Assembly: GCF_002846555.1 (NCBI RefSeq)
Contig: NZ_PJMS01000001.1
Coordinates: 5,415,501-5,479,500 of the forward strand
Length of the DNA: 64,000 bases
Direction: 5' to 3'
Origin: Aquimarina sp. MAR_2010_214
GTDB taxonomy: Bacteria; Bacteroidota; Bacteroidia; Flavobacteriales; Flavobacteriaceae
Part shown: piece by piece, positions 51,223 to 60,679 of the stretch
Layout: each line of letters opens with the position of its first letter
Position numbering within the stretch: position 1 is the stretch's first letter
Translations under genes and position numbers: made by a program
The notes under the pieces: generated by a model
What the model was told of the DNA's origin: nothing
Seen by the model: only the letters and a program-made list of their open reading frames with translations
Databases searched by the model: none

Positions 51223-52899
51223 ATGAAAAACGCGTTTATTTTTAAGTCGCTAATGGCACTTTCCATTAGTGTTTTACTGTTTAGTTGTTCTAAGAACGAT
51301 TATGGGAGCAGTTCTAGAGCCACAGGTTGGAAATACAATTCCAAAGATGGTGGATTTCAGGTACAGACAAATTACAAAGAGCAAGAGACTGGTCCTGGTT
51401 TAGTATTTATTGAAGGAGGTACATTTACTATGGGACGTGTACAAGATGATGTAATGCATGATTGGAACAACACTCCAACTCAGCAACACGTTCAATCCTT
51501 TTATATGGATGAAACCGAAGTTACTAATGTGATGTATTTGGAGTACCTTGATTGGCTGAAAGGAGTATACCCTCCTACAGAACCAAAATACAGAAACATA
51601 TATTATGGAGCTCTTCCTGATACTTTAGTATGGAGAAATCGACTTGGTTTTAATGAGATGATGACCAATAATTACTTACGTCACCCTGCGTATGCTAATT
51701 ATCCTGTTGTAGGGGTAAATTGGATTCAAGCAATAGAATTCAGTAATTGGAGAACTAATCGCGTTAATGAAAGAATTCTTGAAGAAGAAGATGTAATTAA
51801 AAAGAATGCTCCTTTTGAAGATGTTTCTGCAGAAAGTACTTTTGATACAGATACCTATTTAAATGCTCCTACGCAAACTTATGGAGGTAATGATGAAGCC
51901 ATCAGAGGTGGTAGAGCATCAGAAAAATACGAAAGAACAAATGATTCTACAGGTCTATACATACAACGTAAAGACGGATTACTTTTACCCAAGTACAGAC
52001 TTCCAACCGAAGCTGAGTGGGAATATGCCGCTTTAGGTTTAGTAGAAATCAGAAGTTACAACATCTATAGAGGTAGAAAAAAATATCCTTGGACAGGAAA
52101 ATATACACGTTCTGGAAAAAGAAGAACTCGTGGAGATCAATTAGCTAACTTTAAACAAGGTGATGGTGACTATGGTGGAATCGCTGGATGGAGTGATGAT
52201 GGTGCGGATATTACTGCTCCTGTAAAATCCTACAATCCTAACGATTATGGTCTATATGACATGGCAGGTAACGTTGCAGAATGGGTGGCTGATGTATACA
52301 GACCTATTGTAGATGATGAATATAATGATTTCAACTACTACAGAGGTAATGTATATACCAAAAATGCTATCAATCCTGACGGAACTGTAAAAATTGTTAT
52401 GACAGATTCTATCGTATACGATACACTTAGTAATGGTAAAATTATAGCACGAGTATTGCCTGGTGGAATTTTACAAGTTCCTATTGATGAAAACGAAACA
52501 TACATGAGAACTAATTTTACCGATAGTGACAATAGAAACTATAGAGATGGTGATAAGAGTTCTTCTAGATACTATGAAGGATTTCAAGATCAAGCCACTC
52601 CTAACAGAAGGATGTATAATGCACCTATTCATTATGTAGGTCCTGATGCAGAAGATAGCACACAAATGGACAGAAGATACGATGAATCGAGTAAAAGAAC
52701 TACTATCGTTGATAATGAAGTACGTGTATACAAAGGTGGTTCTTGGAAAGACAGAGCCTACTGGTTAGATCCGGCACAAAGAAGATTTATGCCACAAGAT
52801 ATGGCCACAGATTATATTGGTTTCAGAAATGCAATGTCTCGTGTTGGTACTAAAGCCAGAAAGAAAAAAACACCAAGACACCAGAAACCAAAAGGATAA
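51223..52899 (+). CDS. gldJ: Gliding motility lipoprotein GldJ
   Basis: GldJ is an outer-membrane lipoprotein needed for gliding and for stability of GldK and the T9SS motor-linked ring. The lipobox LLFSC puts the lipid on Cys 22. The body is a formylglycine-generating-enzyme-like (FGE-sulfatase) domain without catalytic function: VFIEGGTFTMGRVQDDVMHDWNNTPTQQHVQSFYMDETEVTNVMYLEYLDW, RLPTEAEWEYAALG, GLYDMAGNVAEWVAD, VYKGGSWKDRAYWLDPAQRRF and GFRNAMSRVG. It ends with a basic tail (KKKTPRHQKPKG). A terminator follows before murF. Confidence 0.96.
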   Translation: MKNAFIFKSLMALSISVLLFSCSKNDYGSSSRATGWKYNSKDGGFQVQTNYKEQETGPGLVFIEGGTFTMGRVQDDVMHDWNNTPTQQHVQSFYMDETEVTNVMYLEYLDWLKGVYPPTEPKYRNIYYGALPDTLVWRNRLGFNEMMTNNYLRHPAYANYPVVGVNWIQAIEFSNWRTNRVNERILEEEDVIKKNAPFEDVSAESTFDTDTYLNAPTQTYGGNDEAIRGGRASEKYERTNDSTGLYIQRKDGLLLPKYRLPTEAEWEYAALGLVEIRSYNIYRGRKKYPWTGKYTRSGKRRTRGDQLANFKQGDGDYGGIAGWSDDGADITAPVKSYNPNDYGLYDMAGNVAEWVADVYRPIVDDEYNDFNYYRGNVYTKNAINPDGTVKIVMTDSIVYDTLSNGKIIARVLPGGILQVPIDENETYMRTNFTDSDNRNYRDGDKSSSRYYEGFQDQATPNRRMYNAPIHYVGPDAEDSTQMDRRYDESSKRTTIVDNEVRVYKGGSWKDRAYWLDPAQRRFMPQDMATDYIGFRNAMSRVGTKARKKKTPRHQKPKG

Positions 52900-52934
52900 T
52901 AGCTTAGAATTTAATTAAAGTTCGTTATAAATAC

Positions 52935-52967
52935 AAAAGCCCTGTACATATTTGTCAGGGCTTTTTA
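52935..52967 (+). terminator. Rho-independent terminator after gldJ
   Basis: AAAAGCCCTG (52935-52944) and CAGGGCTTTT (52956-52965) form a perfect 10-bp stem with an 11-base loop and a T run. It lies within the first codons of a longer murF frame, which supports the later ATG at 52982. Confidence 0.8.
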
Positions 52968-52981
52968 ATATCATCTGGTTA

Positions 52982-54262
52982 ATGACTATCACCCAAATAC
53001 ATCAATTATTCTTAGCAAGCAGTGGCGCATGCACTGATACCCGAAAAATTGAACCTAATGCCATTTTTTTTGCTTTAAAGGGAGAAAATTTTAATGGAAA
53101 TACATATGCACAAAAGGCTCTAGAGCATGGGGCAGCATATGCAATAATTGATGAAGTAGCGTTTAAAACTACAGAACAACATATTCTTGTAGATGATGTT
53201 CTAAAAACACTACAAGACTTAGCTTCGTTTCATCGCCAGCACCTAAATATCCCTATCATTGCTTTAACAGGAAGTAATGGAAAAACCACTACAAAAGAAT
53301 TAATCAACAGTGTTCTTTCTTCCTCTTTTAAGACAACCCCCACGATAGGTAATCTAAATAATCATATCGGAGTTCCTCTTACGCTTTTATCGATGACAAA
53401 GGAAACTCAAATAGGAATTGTAGAAATGGGAGCCAATCATCTGGAGGAAATAGCATCTTTATGTTCTATTGCCAAACCAGATTATGGTTATATCACAAAT
53501 ATTGGCAAAGCCCACCTAGAAGGTTTTGGAAGTGTCGAAGGTGTTTTAAAAGGAAAAACAGAACTTTATGATTACTTAAAAAAACATGATAAACTAGTTT
53601 TTCTTAATCTTGAGGATAAAAAACTAGTGAATGCCTCTTCAGAAATAAAGACCTATAGTTTTTCACAATCCAATACAAGTGATGCTATTATTAAATTAGC
53701 AGATACCAATCCTAATGTAATTATTTCTTATCAAGACAAAACTATACAAAGCAATCTAATAGGCCTGTATAACTTCACCAACATTGCGGCAGCCATAGCT
53801 ATTGGATCTTATTTAAAAATTAGCTTTGATAAGATCAAAGGCGCAATAGAATCTTACACCCCTACAAATAATCGTTCGCAAATCATTAAAAAAGGAAATC
53901 ATACAATTATCCTGGATGCCTATAATGCTAATCCAACAAGCATGGAAGCTGCTATCAATAATTTGGTTCAATTGCAATATGATACTAAAATTGTATTTTT
54001 AGGAGATATGTTTGAATTGGGTGTTGATGCATCTCTAGAGCATCAAAAAATAGCTGATCAGATAAGTGATACAGAAACAGACGAAATTTATTTAATCGGC
54101 AGTCATTTTTTTGGCACTAAATGCACGAACCCAAATATTCAAAAATTTAAATCTTATGAAGATCTTGAGGCTAATTGGAGTCTAAAAAATCAAAAAGATA
54201 TAATTCTGATCAAAGGATCACGAGGGATGAAGCTAGAAAGAATTCTAGATCTTCTTAACTAA
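52982..54262 (+). CDS. murF: UDP-MurNAc-tripeptide--D-Ala-D-Ala ligase MurF
   Basis: MurF adds D-Ala-D-Ala to the peptidoglycan precursor, using ATP, in the cytoplasm. The start at 52982 gives 426 residues and the usual TITQIHQLFLASSGACTDTRKIEPNAIFFALKGENF N terminus. The ATP motif is ALTGSNGKTTTKE, and NNHIGVPLTLL and LDAYNANPTSMEAAI are family markers. An earlier in-frame start at 52952 lies inside the gldJ terminator. The last four bases overlap the convergent cyclase-fold gene. Confidence 0.95.
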   Translation: MTITQIHQLFLASSGACTDTRKIEPNAIFFALKGENFNGNTYAQKALEHGAAYAIIDEVAFKTTEQHILVDDVLKTLQDLASFHRQHLNIPIIALTGSNGKTTTKELINSVLSSSFKTTPTIGNLNNHIGVPLTLLSMTKETQIGIVEMGANHLEEIASLCSIAKPDYGYITNIGKAHLEGFGSVEGVLKGKTELYDYLKKHDKLVFLNLEDKKLVNASSEIKTYSFSQSNTSDAIIKLADTNPNVIISYQDKTIQSNLIGLYNFTNIAAAIAIGSYLKISFDKIKGAIESYTPTNNRSQIIKKGNHTIILDAYNANPTSMEAAINNLVQLQYDTKIVFLGDMFELGVDASLEHQKIADQISDTETDEIYLIGSHFFGTKCTNPNIQKFKSYEDLEANWSLKNQKDIILIKGSRGMKLERILDLLN

Positions 54263-55341
54263 GCTATAGCATCGTTTCTTACAAATGCTTCAAGATTATC
54301 TAAAGATGCCTTTACAGACTTCCTAACAACTCTTTTTATCAAAAGAAACAACATCAACTTATGCACTATTGATTTCGACTTAGGATAGATCTCTACAGTC
54401 AGCAAGCATCTATTACCAGGCAATGATTTTATAACAAAAAACTGATATAATGCATGTATAGGAACATCTGTAGTGCGTTCTCCATACACAATCTCATCAG
54501 GACTTGCTTTTTTGGTCACTGTTGTAAAATTGAGTCGTTTTCCATCAATTACACAAACATGTTCGGTACCTAATCGAGTAACCTCTCCTGGGTTGTACTC
54601 GAATTTATCAACTCCCTTTGCCCAATAATGCCTATAGCTATAATTAGTAATATACTCTAATAATTGTGTCGCAGGAATTTCAAATTCTTTAGTTAAAACT
54701 ATAGCTGGAGAACATTTAAAATCTACCACTTCTGGAATAGCAAAAGGAGTAAGTTTTAACTTATTTTTACTTATTTCAGAAAACAAATAAATAATCTCCT
54801 TAGTATCATAAGTATCTTTACTCTCCCTAAAATGATATAATTTACTCTCATAACTAACAGGAAGTCCAATAGTTTTTGACACTTCATCACTTAATAAAGC
54901 ATAGTTATCACTTACAATAGAGTTTTTAAGTAACCTATGCGCCTCAATAACTACCTGACCAAAAGGCTTACGCTTTTCTTGCACCGTAATAAATTGTAAT
55001 TCTCCACAATGCACTACTATTTTTAGCTGTAAATCCGGCGCTGTAGCACATGCATTACAAGGACAAACACGATTTTTCTCCAAAAGTTTGAGGTGACTAT
55101 AAAACGCAGTAAACATTGTTTCAATCTGCGCCAGTAGCTTTTCTTGTGACGGAATTTCATTTTCTTTATAAAAAAACAATGCATCCCCTTCTACTTCAGC
55201 TAATTTTAAATCTTGTGTATTGGCATTAATCAAAACTTCTAACAACTCAGAAATTACATGTTGACTATGTTCTACCTCGGTATTCTGAACAAAGTGTGTG
55301 AAACCTGAAATATCGGGTATAAAGAGTAATGATTTTGCCAT
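54259..55341 (-). CDS. DUF2652 protein: nucleotide-cyclase-like fold plus SRPBCC domain
   Basis: A 360-residue protein. The first about 190 residues match DUF2652, which resembles the class III cyclase fold (LLFIPDISGFTHFVQNTEVEHSQHVISELLEVLI, AEVEGDALFFYKE, HCGELQFITVQEKRKPFGQVVIEAHRLLKNS). The metal-binding Asp and the second Asp region appear partly present, but activity is unproven. The second half is SRPBCC-like (FEIPATQLLEYITNYSYRHYWAKGVDKFEYNPGEVTRLGTEH). It may couple ligand binding to nucleotide signalling. It overlaps the murF end by 4 bases. Confidence 0.82.
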   Translation of the reverse strand: MAKSLLFIPDISGFTHFVQNTEVEHSQHVISELLEVLINANTQDLKLAEVEGDALFFYKENEIPSQEKLLAQIETMFTAFYSHLKLLEKNRVCPCNACATAPDLQLKIVVHCGELQFITVQEKRKPFGQVVIEAHRLLKNSIVSDNYALLSDEVSKTIGLPVSYESKLYHFRESKDTYDTKEIIYLFSEISKNKLKLTPFAIPEVVDFKCSPAIVLTKEFEIPATQLLEYITNYSYRHYWAKGVDKFEYNPGEVTRLGTEHVCVIDGKRLNFTTVTKKASPDEIVYGERTTDVPIHALYQFFVIKSLPGNRCLLTVEIYPKSKSIVHKLMLFLLIKRVVRKSVKASLDNLEAFVRNDAIA

Positions 55342-55648
55342 CTGAAGATATGCTATTTGTTTTAATTAAAATGAAAGAGAAGTATAGTTTTGTATACTTT
55401 TCAAATCATAGACTAGCTACTTTTATATATAATGTAGTAGGTATTTTTCTTTATAACTAACAATATACAAATCCTTATGGATCATCAATGTGCTAATGGA
55501 CGTATTTAACCCTTCATTAATATTCCATGGCTTGATCATTTTTAGCACTCTATCAAAGTAAAAAATGATATTAACTACACATCTACTTGTTTTAGTTTAA
55601 ACTCAAAAGCTCTTGATAGAATTAAAAAGAAAGTTTATTCTGAAATAA
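55342..55648. other. Intergenic region upstream of the DUF2652 gene
   Basis: About 300 A+T-rich bases. They contain the inverted repeat AAGTATA-GTTTTG-TATACTT at 55380-55399, which includes a plus-strand TAGTTTTG motif, and no credible gene. Confidence 0.5.
55380..55399. repeat. Inverted repeat AAGTATA-N6-TATACTT
   Basis: A perfect 7-bp inverted repeat with a six-base spacer, 39 bases upstream of the DUF2652 start. It may be an operator. The spacer and left arm also contain TAGTTTTG, a -7 match pointing away from the gene. Confidence 0.4.
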
Positions 55649-55679
55649 AAAAATCCGCACAAAGTATGTACGGATTTTT
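55649..55679 (-). terminator. Terminator after tRNA-Val
   Basis: On the minus strand AAAAATCCG and CGGATTTTT form a 9-bp stem around a 13-base loop and run into a T tract. It begins 8 bases after the tRNA 3' end. Confidence 0.75.
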
Positions 55680-55686
55680 GTTGTTG

Positions 55687-55761
55687 TGGGCGCTAAGGGA
55701 TTCGAACCCCTGACCCCTTGGGTGTAAACCAAGTGCTCTGAACCAACTGAGCTAAGCGCCC
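55687..55761 (-). tRNA. tRNA-Val (anticodon TAC)
   Basis: The minus-strand sequence folds as a standard 75-base tRNA. The acceptor stem GGGCGCT pairs with AGCGCCC, followed by discriminator A. The D arm contains AGCTCAGTTGGT. The anticodon stem CTTGG/CCAAG closes the loop TTTACAC, with anticodon TAC (reads GUA, valine). The T arm has GGGGTTCGAATCCC. CCA is not encoded. It stands alone with its own terminator. Confidence 0.96.
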
Positions 55762-55830
55762 GCTATCTTGCGATTGCGGATGCAAATATAAGACAGTTTT
55801 ATAGTCTACCAAAAGAATTTTAAAGAAAAA

Positions 55831-57048
55831 TTAAATTATTTCTGCAACAACAAATGTACTTCCTCCTATATAAACAACATCTTTATCTGTAGCTTGCTGT
55901 AATGCAGCTTTATACGCTTCTACTACCGAACTATACTCCTCGCCTATTAGATTAAACTTTAAAGCTTCTTTTTTTAATTTTTTCTCATCAAGCCCTCTTA
56001 AAACATCGGGGCGAGAAAAATAATATCGGGCCTCTACAGGAAATAACGGTAAAATAGTATCCAAATCTTTATCATCAACCACTCCTAACACCACATGAAG
56101 ATAATCAAACTCTTCTTCAACCAACTGCTTCATCACCATTTTTAACCCATCCTCGTTATGTGCAGTATCACATATCACTTTAGGCTTTTTTTGTAATATC
56201 TGCCATCTCCCCAACAAATGAGTATTCTTTACAACATTCTGAAGCCCTTTTTTAATATCATTTTCAGATATACTCCACCCATTAGATTTGATCAAATCTA
56301 TAGTTTGTAAAACGGTCCTTATATTTTCTTTTTGATAAGTTCCTTTTAGATCCGATGGATATATCGCACAGTTACAATCTTCAGCAAGATACAGAGGACT
56401 TTGGGATGTATTAGCAACCTCTGCAAAAACCTTTGATGTCTCTTCTACATTCCTTCCTATAACAACCGGTACACCTTCTTTAATGATTCCTGCTTTTTCT
56501 GAGGCTATTGCCGTTAAAGTATCCCCCAGAAAACGAGTATGATCTAATCCAATATTGGTAATTACAGAAACTTCTGGGGTAATAATATTCGTAGAATCCA
56601 ATCTCCCTCCAAGGCCCACTTCTATCACAGCAATATCTACCTGATTTCCTGCAAAATACTGAAATGCCATTCCTACAGTCATTTCAAAAAAAGAAAGTTG
56701 ATGCGACTCTAGATAAGATTGATGTTTTGAAATAAAATCGATCACATACTCTTCAGATATAGCAGCTCCATTAATTCGAATACGTTCTCTAAAATCTTTT
56801 AGATGGGGTGAAGTATATAACCCTACTTTATATCCTGCTTCCTGCAGTATTGAAGCCAGCATATGACTTGTAGAGCCTTTACCATTTGTTCCTGCTACAT
56901 GTATGCTCTTAAATTTGGTTTCGGGACTTTTTAGATATGCTGCTAATTGTATCGTATTATGAAGATCGACTTTGTATGCACTAGCTCCCTGGCGTTGATA
57001 CATTGGTAATTGGGTAAACATCCAATCGAGGGTTTCCCTATAGTTCAT
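55831..57048 (-). CDS. folC: Folylpolyglutamate synthase / dihydrofolate synthase FolC
   Basis: FolC adds glutamate to dihydropteroate and folates with ATP. The P-loop is VAGTNGKGSTSHM (about residues 51-63). Other family marks are SPHLKDFRERIRING, EVGLGGRLDSTNI and ICDTAHNEDGLKMV. It has 405 residues. It starts 8 bases after the TonB-like gene and is probably the last gene of the operon that begins with glutamate dehydrogenase. Confidence 0.95.
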   Translation of the reverse strand: MNYRETLDWMFTQLPMYQRQGASAYKVDLHNTIQLAAYLKSPETKFKSIHVAGTNGKGSTSHMLASILQEAGYKVGLYTSPHLKDFRERIRINGAAISEEYVIDFISKHQSYLESHQLSFFEMTVGMAFQYFAGNQVDIAVIEVGLGGRLDSTNIITPEVSVITNIGLDHTRFLGDTLTAIASEKAGIIKEGVPVVIGRNVEETSKVFAEVANTSQSPLYLAEDCNCAIYPSDLKGTYQKENIRTVLQTIDLIKSNGWSISENDIKKGLQNVVKNTHLLGRWQILQKKPKVICDTAHNEDGLKMVMKQLVEEEFDYLHVVLGVVDDKDLDTILPLFPVEARYYFSRPDVLRGLDEKKLKKEALKFNLIGEEYSSVVEAYKAALQQATDKDVVYIGGSTFVVAEII

Positions 57049-57056
57049 TCTTTGTA

Positions 57057-57950
57057 TTATTCAGAAAGTTTAAACTGATAAATAATTGTACCTACTTGCT
57101 TTGCCGGAGCTTTAGAATCACTATTAAATCGCGTAGCCAAGGCTGCTCTTTTTGCCGGTCCCATTAAACAGGAAGCACTATTGGTCGTTCCTTTAATTCC
57201 TGGAGTAGCTTTAATCACTTTTCCGTTTTGATTAACTTCTATTTTTACCACAACAATACCCGACTCATTACAATCCTGAACAAATTTTTCTTTATTAAGA
57301 GCCTTTCTACCGCCTAATCGATAATTACCATCTCCATCCAACCCTTTTCCGGCTCCGTAATATGATTTGGCATTAGGATCTCCATCCGGACTTCCCTTAT
57401 CCCCTGGTGATCTATCATCCCCTTCTCCTCCTTTTGCCTTACCATCATTCTTTGGACCATTAGAAAAACTATTTAGGATATCAAGAGTAGATTTATCCGG
57501 TTTTGGATCTGGTTTTTTTTCTTCTACCTTCTTAACAGGCTTTTCTTTGGTTGTATTTTTTGAAGGCTTCTGATCAGAAGGTTTAGGTTTTTCTTTAGGC
57601 TTCTCAGTCTCTTTTTTAGGCTTCTTTTTTGGTTTTTTTTCTATTACCGGTGCGTCTTCGAGCTCCTGTGTTACCACCTTATCTTTTATTTGAGGGGATT
57701 TCTCTTGTGGTTCTGGAGTCGACGACGTAGTTTCAGGAGTAGTTTTCCTGGGTGATGATTTAATAGGTTTATTAGGTTGAATTTTACCTGAACCAGTTGC
57801 TGTGGTACCAAAGTTTACAGCGATACCACTTTCTTCTTCAGGCTCCATATAACTTAAGCTTAGATAAAACAATAAAAAGATAATCGCTATGTGTACCAGT
57901 ATGGTAAGCACAAAGGATTTCTTTTTATGTCTTGTATCTAACTTTATCAT
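57057..57950 (-). CDS. TonB-like energy transducer
   Basis: A 297-residue protein with an N-terminal membrane anchor (FVLTILVHIAIIFLLFYLSLSYM). A long Lys/Pro/Glu-rich spacer follows (about residues 55-165, many KP and EK pairs), then a C-terminal domain (FVQDCNESGIVVVKIEVNQNGKVIKATPGIKG) typical of TonB-like proteins. It passes proton-motive energy to outer-membrane receptors with the ExbB/ExbD pair encoded just upstream. The gap to exbD is one base. Confidence 0.87.
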   Translation of the reverse strand: MIKLDTRHKKKSFVLTILVHIAIIFLLFYLSLSYMEPEEESGIAVNFGTTATGSGKIQPNKPIKSSPRKTTPETTSSTPEPQEKSPQIKDKVVTQELEDAPVIEKKPKKKPKKETEKPKEKPKPSDQKPSKNTTKEKPVKKVEEKKPDPKPDKSTLDILNSFSNGPKNDGKAKGGEGDDRSPGDKGSPDGDPNAKSYYGAGKGLDGDGNYRLGGRKALNKEKFVQDCNESGIVVVKIEVNQNGKVIKATPGIKGTTNSASCLMGPAKRAALATRFNSDSKAPAKQVGTIIYQFKLSE

Positions 57951-57951
57951 T

Positions 57952-58344
57952 TTATTCGGGCCTAACGGCTAATATTACTTTAAATTTATTTCTATTGGCA
58001 ATATCCATTACACTAACTGCTTTTTCTATAGGAACTCCTTCTTCTGCTCTTAGAATAATAGTAGGCTCATTTTTTCCTTGTAATCGAGACAATAATGTAG
58101 ATTCTAAACTACTTTGACTTATACGCTCTTCATCGATATAGTATTGCAATTTATTAGTAATACTTACCGATATATTTTGCACATTAGAACTCTTTCCTTT
58201 GGCTTTTGGCAATATTAAATCCAAGGCTTCTGGAGTAATCGCAGGAGAGGTTAGTAAAAAGAAAACTAATAACAGAAATACAATATCTGTCATAGAAGAC
58301 ATACTAAACTCCGGACTAACTTTATTTCTTCCTCTTAAATTCAT
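57952..58344 (-). CDS. exbD: Biopolymer transport protein ExbD/TolR
   Basis: A 130-residue protein with one membrane helix that carries the conserved Asp (SSMTDIVFLLLVFFLLTS, in the helix near residue 20) used for proton flow. A periplasmic domain follows. It forms the energising complex with ExbB (gap one base) and the TonB-like protein. Confidence 0.94.
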   Translation of the reverse strand: MNLRGRNKVSPEFSMSSMTDIVFLLLVFFLLTSPAITPEALDLILPKAKGKSSNVQNISVSITNKLQYYIDEERISQSSLESTLLSRLQGKNEPTIILRAEEGVPIEKAVSVMDIANRNKFKVILAVRPE

Positions 58345-58345
58345 A

Positions 58346-59047
58346 TTATGCAGGTTCGTTTAATAAATCTAAGAAATCTACAGCATTTGCTTCCATACTG
58401 TGGATCACCTTATCTGTACGAACCACCAAATGGTTATACCCTATATAGGCTACAATTCCTACTACTAGTCCACCAACAGTTGTTGTCATAGCCGTATAAA
58501 TACCTTCGGCCAAAACACCCATATCTGCAGTTCCTGAACTTGATGCCAGATTATGGAATGCCAAAATCATACCAATTACTGTTCCTAGAAAACCAATCAT
58601 AGGAGCAGCTCCTGCTACTGTAGCAAGAATACTAACATTTTTTTCTAATTTATATACTTCTAATCGACCAGCATTTTCGATTGCTTTATTAATATCTTCT
58701 AGCGAATGACCTATTCTCGAAATCCCCTTTTCGGTCAATCTTGCTATAGGATTATTCGTCTGTGCGCATAAAATTTTTGCGGCTTCAATTTTACCACTTA
58801 CTACGCTATCTTTAATTTTATCCATAAAACTTTCATCATATTTTGAAGCTGCTTTAATGGCAAAAATTCTTTCAAAATAAATATACACTGCGACAAACAG
58901 TAACACAAAAAGAATCGATATGATTACGATTGCTCCTGTTCCACCACTAAGTAAAAGATCCATAATGGATAATGAATTCTCTTCTACTTGCGGATCAATT
59001 TCTGGGGTATTTTGGGCTAAAGCACCAAGCATTGGTATATACGTCAT
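58346..59047 (-). CDS. exbB: MotA/TolQ/ExbB proton channel protein
   Basis: A 233-residue protein with three helices. The first is near residues 35-55 (GAIVIISILFVLLFVAVYIYF). The pair of later helices includes ATVAGAAPMIGFLGTVIGMILAF and AMTTTVGGLVVGIVAYIGYNHLV, the signature of the family. It begins the exbB-exbD-tonB unit. Upstream, nhaB ends 69 bases away. Confidence 0.95.
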   Translation of the reverse strand: MTYIPMLGALAQNTPEIDPQVEENSLSIMDLLLSGGTGAIVIISILFVLLFVAVYIYFERIFAIKAASKYDESFMDKIKDSVVSGKIEAAKILCAQTNNPIARLTEKGISRIGHSLEDINKAIENAGRLEVYKLEKNVSILATVAGAAPMIGFLGTVIGMILAFHNLASSSGTADMGVLAEGIYTAMTTTVGGLVVGIVAYIGYNHLVVRTDKVIHSMEANAVDFLDLLNEPA

Positions 59048-59116
59048 TTTGATTTTGTTAATTTAGTGTTAGTATACTAACGTTATTTCTGTAGGTAAAG
59101 TATGTTATTATTATTC

Positions 59117-60652
59117 TTATAGCATATATATTACTCCTAATAAACCAATCACTCCAAGCACTATAGTATATGGAAAAGCCATCTTTACCATTTTGGTATA
59201 GGATAATCCAATTAACGGTGCTAAAGAAGAGGTTAGTAAAAATAAGAACGCTGCCTGACCATTAGGTGTTGCAACACTAGGTAAATTTGTTCCTGTATTG
59301 ATTGCAATTGCCAATTTTTCAAATTGTTCTCGTGAAATTGCTCCATTATCAAAAGCTTGTTTAACTTCTCCTATATATACTGTTGCAACAAAAACATTAT
59401 CACTAATCATCGATAACACTCCATTAGCAACATAAAACATAGAAGGTTGTTGACTCGGATCTAAAGACAAGGCCCAATCAATAATTGGTGTAAAAAGATG
59501 TTGATCATGAATCATCGCTACTATAACAAAGAAAACTACGATTAGACCGGTAAACGGAAGTGCTTCTTCAAAAGCTTTTCCTAATTGATGCTCTTCTGTA
59601 ATCCCCATAAAGGCAGTTTGAACAACAATTAATGCCAACCCTATAAAACCAACTGGCGCTATATGCCATGCTAAACCAACAATCAAAAGTAATGCTGATA
59701 TTGCCTGTACTATTAATCCATATTTTGATTTATCAGATCTATTTGCATCTTCATCTTCTGTATAATTTTCTATAATTTTTCTGGCTACTTCTGGTAATTT
59801 TGCTCCAAACCCGAATGTTTTTGTGCTTTCTAAAATTACTGTTGTGACCAATCCTGCTCCTAGCACTGGTAACGAAACCGGAGCCATTTTTAAAAAGAAT
59901 TGTATAAAATCCCACCCCATTCGTTCTCCTATCAATAAGTTTTGAGGTTCACCAACCAAAGTACAAACACCTCCTAGGGCAGTACCTACAACACCGTGCA
60001 TCACTAAACTCCTCAAAAAACTTCTAAACTGCTCTAAAGTTTCTCCACTTAATTCTTTTCTATCTAACACACCACTCTCATCATAATCTCCCGATCCAGA
60101 ATGAATTTTGTGATATACTCCATAGAACCCTACTGCAACGCTAATTAAAACAGCTGTCACTGTTAAGGCGTCCAAAAATGCAGAAAGTACTGCCGCTAGA
60201 AATACAAATAATAGCGACAATACCATTTTAGATTTTATTTTGGTAAATACTTTACTAAAAATATACATTAATAAAGGCTTCATAAAGTATATACCTGCAA
60301 CCATAAAAACCAATAGCAAAACTACCTCTAAGTTTTGAACTACTTCAACATAAACTCCACTCATAATCTTTTCTCCTTTATGGTTAAGGATTGGGTTATG
60401 ATCTGCATCTAACATTGGAGTAGGAAAAGAATTAGTCAATCTTAATGCTAAAATTTCTATTGCCAACAACCCTCCTGATTGTAACGGATAACATTTAAGC
60501 GCCATTGCAAGGGTAAAAATAAATTCACCAATAAATATCCAGGCTGTTATCGTCTTTCCGAAAAGGAAAAAAGAAAATACATTAAAAATCAAAAATCCGA
60601 TCATTACGGTTTTATACCATTTCGGACTGCTCCCTAAAAAATACTTGAACAT
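59117..60652 (-). CDS. nhaB: Na+/H+ antiporter NhaB
   Basis: A 511-residue ion antiporter with about 11 or 12 membrane helices. NhaB expels sodium in exchange for protons. Key features are the hydrophobic N terminus, GVVGTALGGVCTLVGEPQNLLIGERMGWDF and the TGTNLPSVATPNGQAAFLFLL block. Such transport suits a marine organism. It lies 27 bases downstream of the glutamate dehydrogenase gene. Confidence 0.93.
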   Translation of the reverse strand: MFKYFLGSSPKWYKTVMIGFLIFNVFSFFLFGKTITAWIFIGEFIFTLAMALKCYPLQSGGLLAIEILALRLTNSFPTPMLDADHNPILNHKGEKIMSGVYVEVVQNLEVVLLLVFMVAGIYFMKPLLMYIFSKVFTKIKSKMVLSLLFVFLAAVLSAFLDALTVTAVLISVAVGFYGVYHKIHSGSGDYDESGVLDRKELSGETLEQFRSFLRSLVMHGVVGTALGGVCTLVGEPQNLLIGERMGWDFIQFFLKMAPVSLPVLGAGLVTTVILESTKTFGFGAKLPEVARKIIENYTEDEDANRSDKSKYGLIVQAISALLLIVGLAWHIAPVGFIGLALIVVQTAFMGITEEHQLGKAFEEALPFTGLIVVFFVIVAMIHDQHLFTPIIDWALSLDPSQQPSMFYVANGVLSMISDNVFVATVYIGEVKQAFDNGAISREQFEKLAIAINTGTNLPSVATPNGQAAFLFLLTSSLAPLIGLSYTKMVKMAFPYTIVLGVIGLLGVIYML

Positions 60653-60679
60653 AGTTTTACTCGGTTAATACAATTAATA

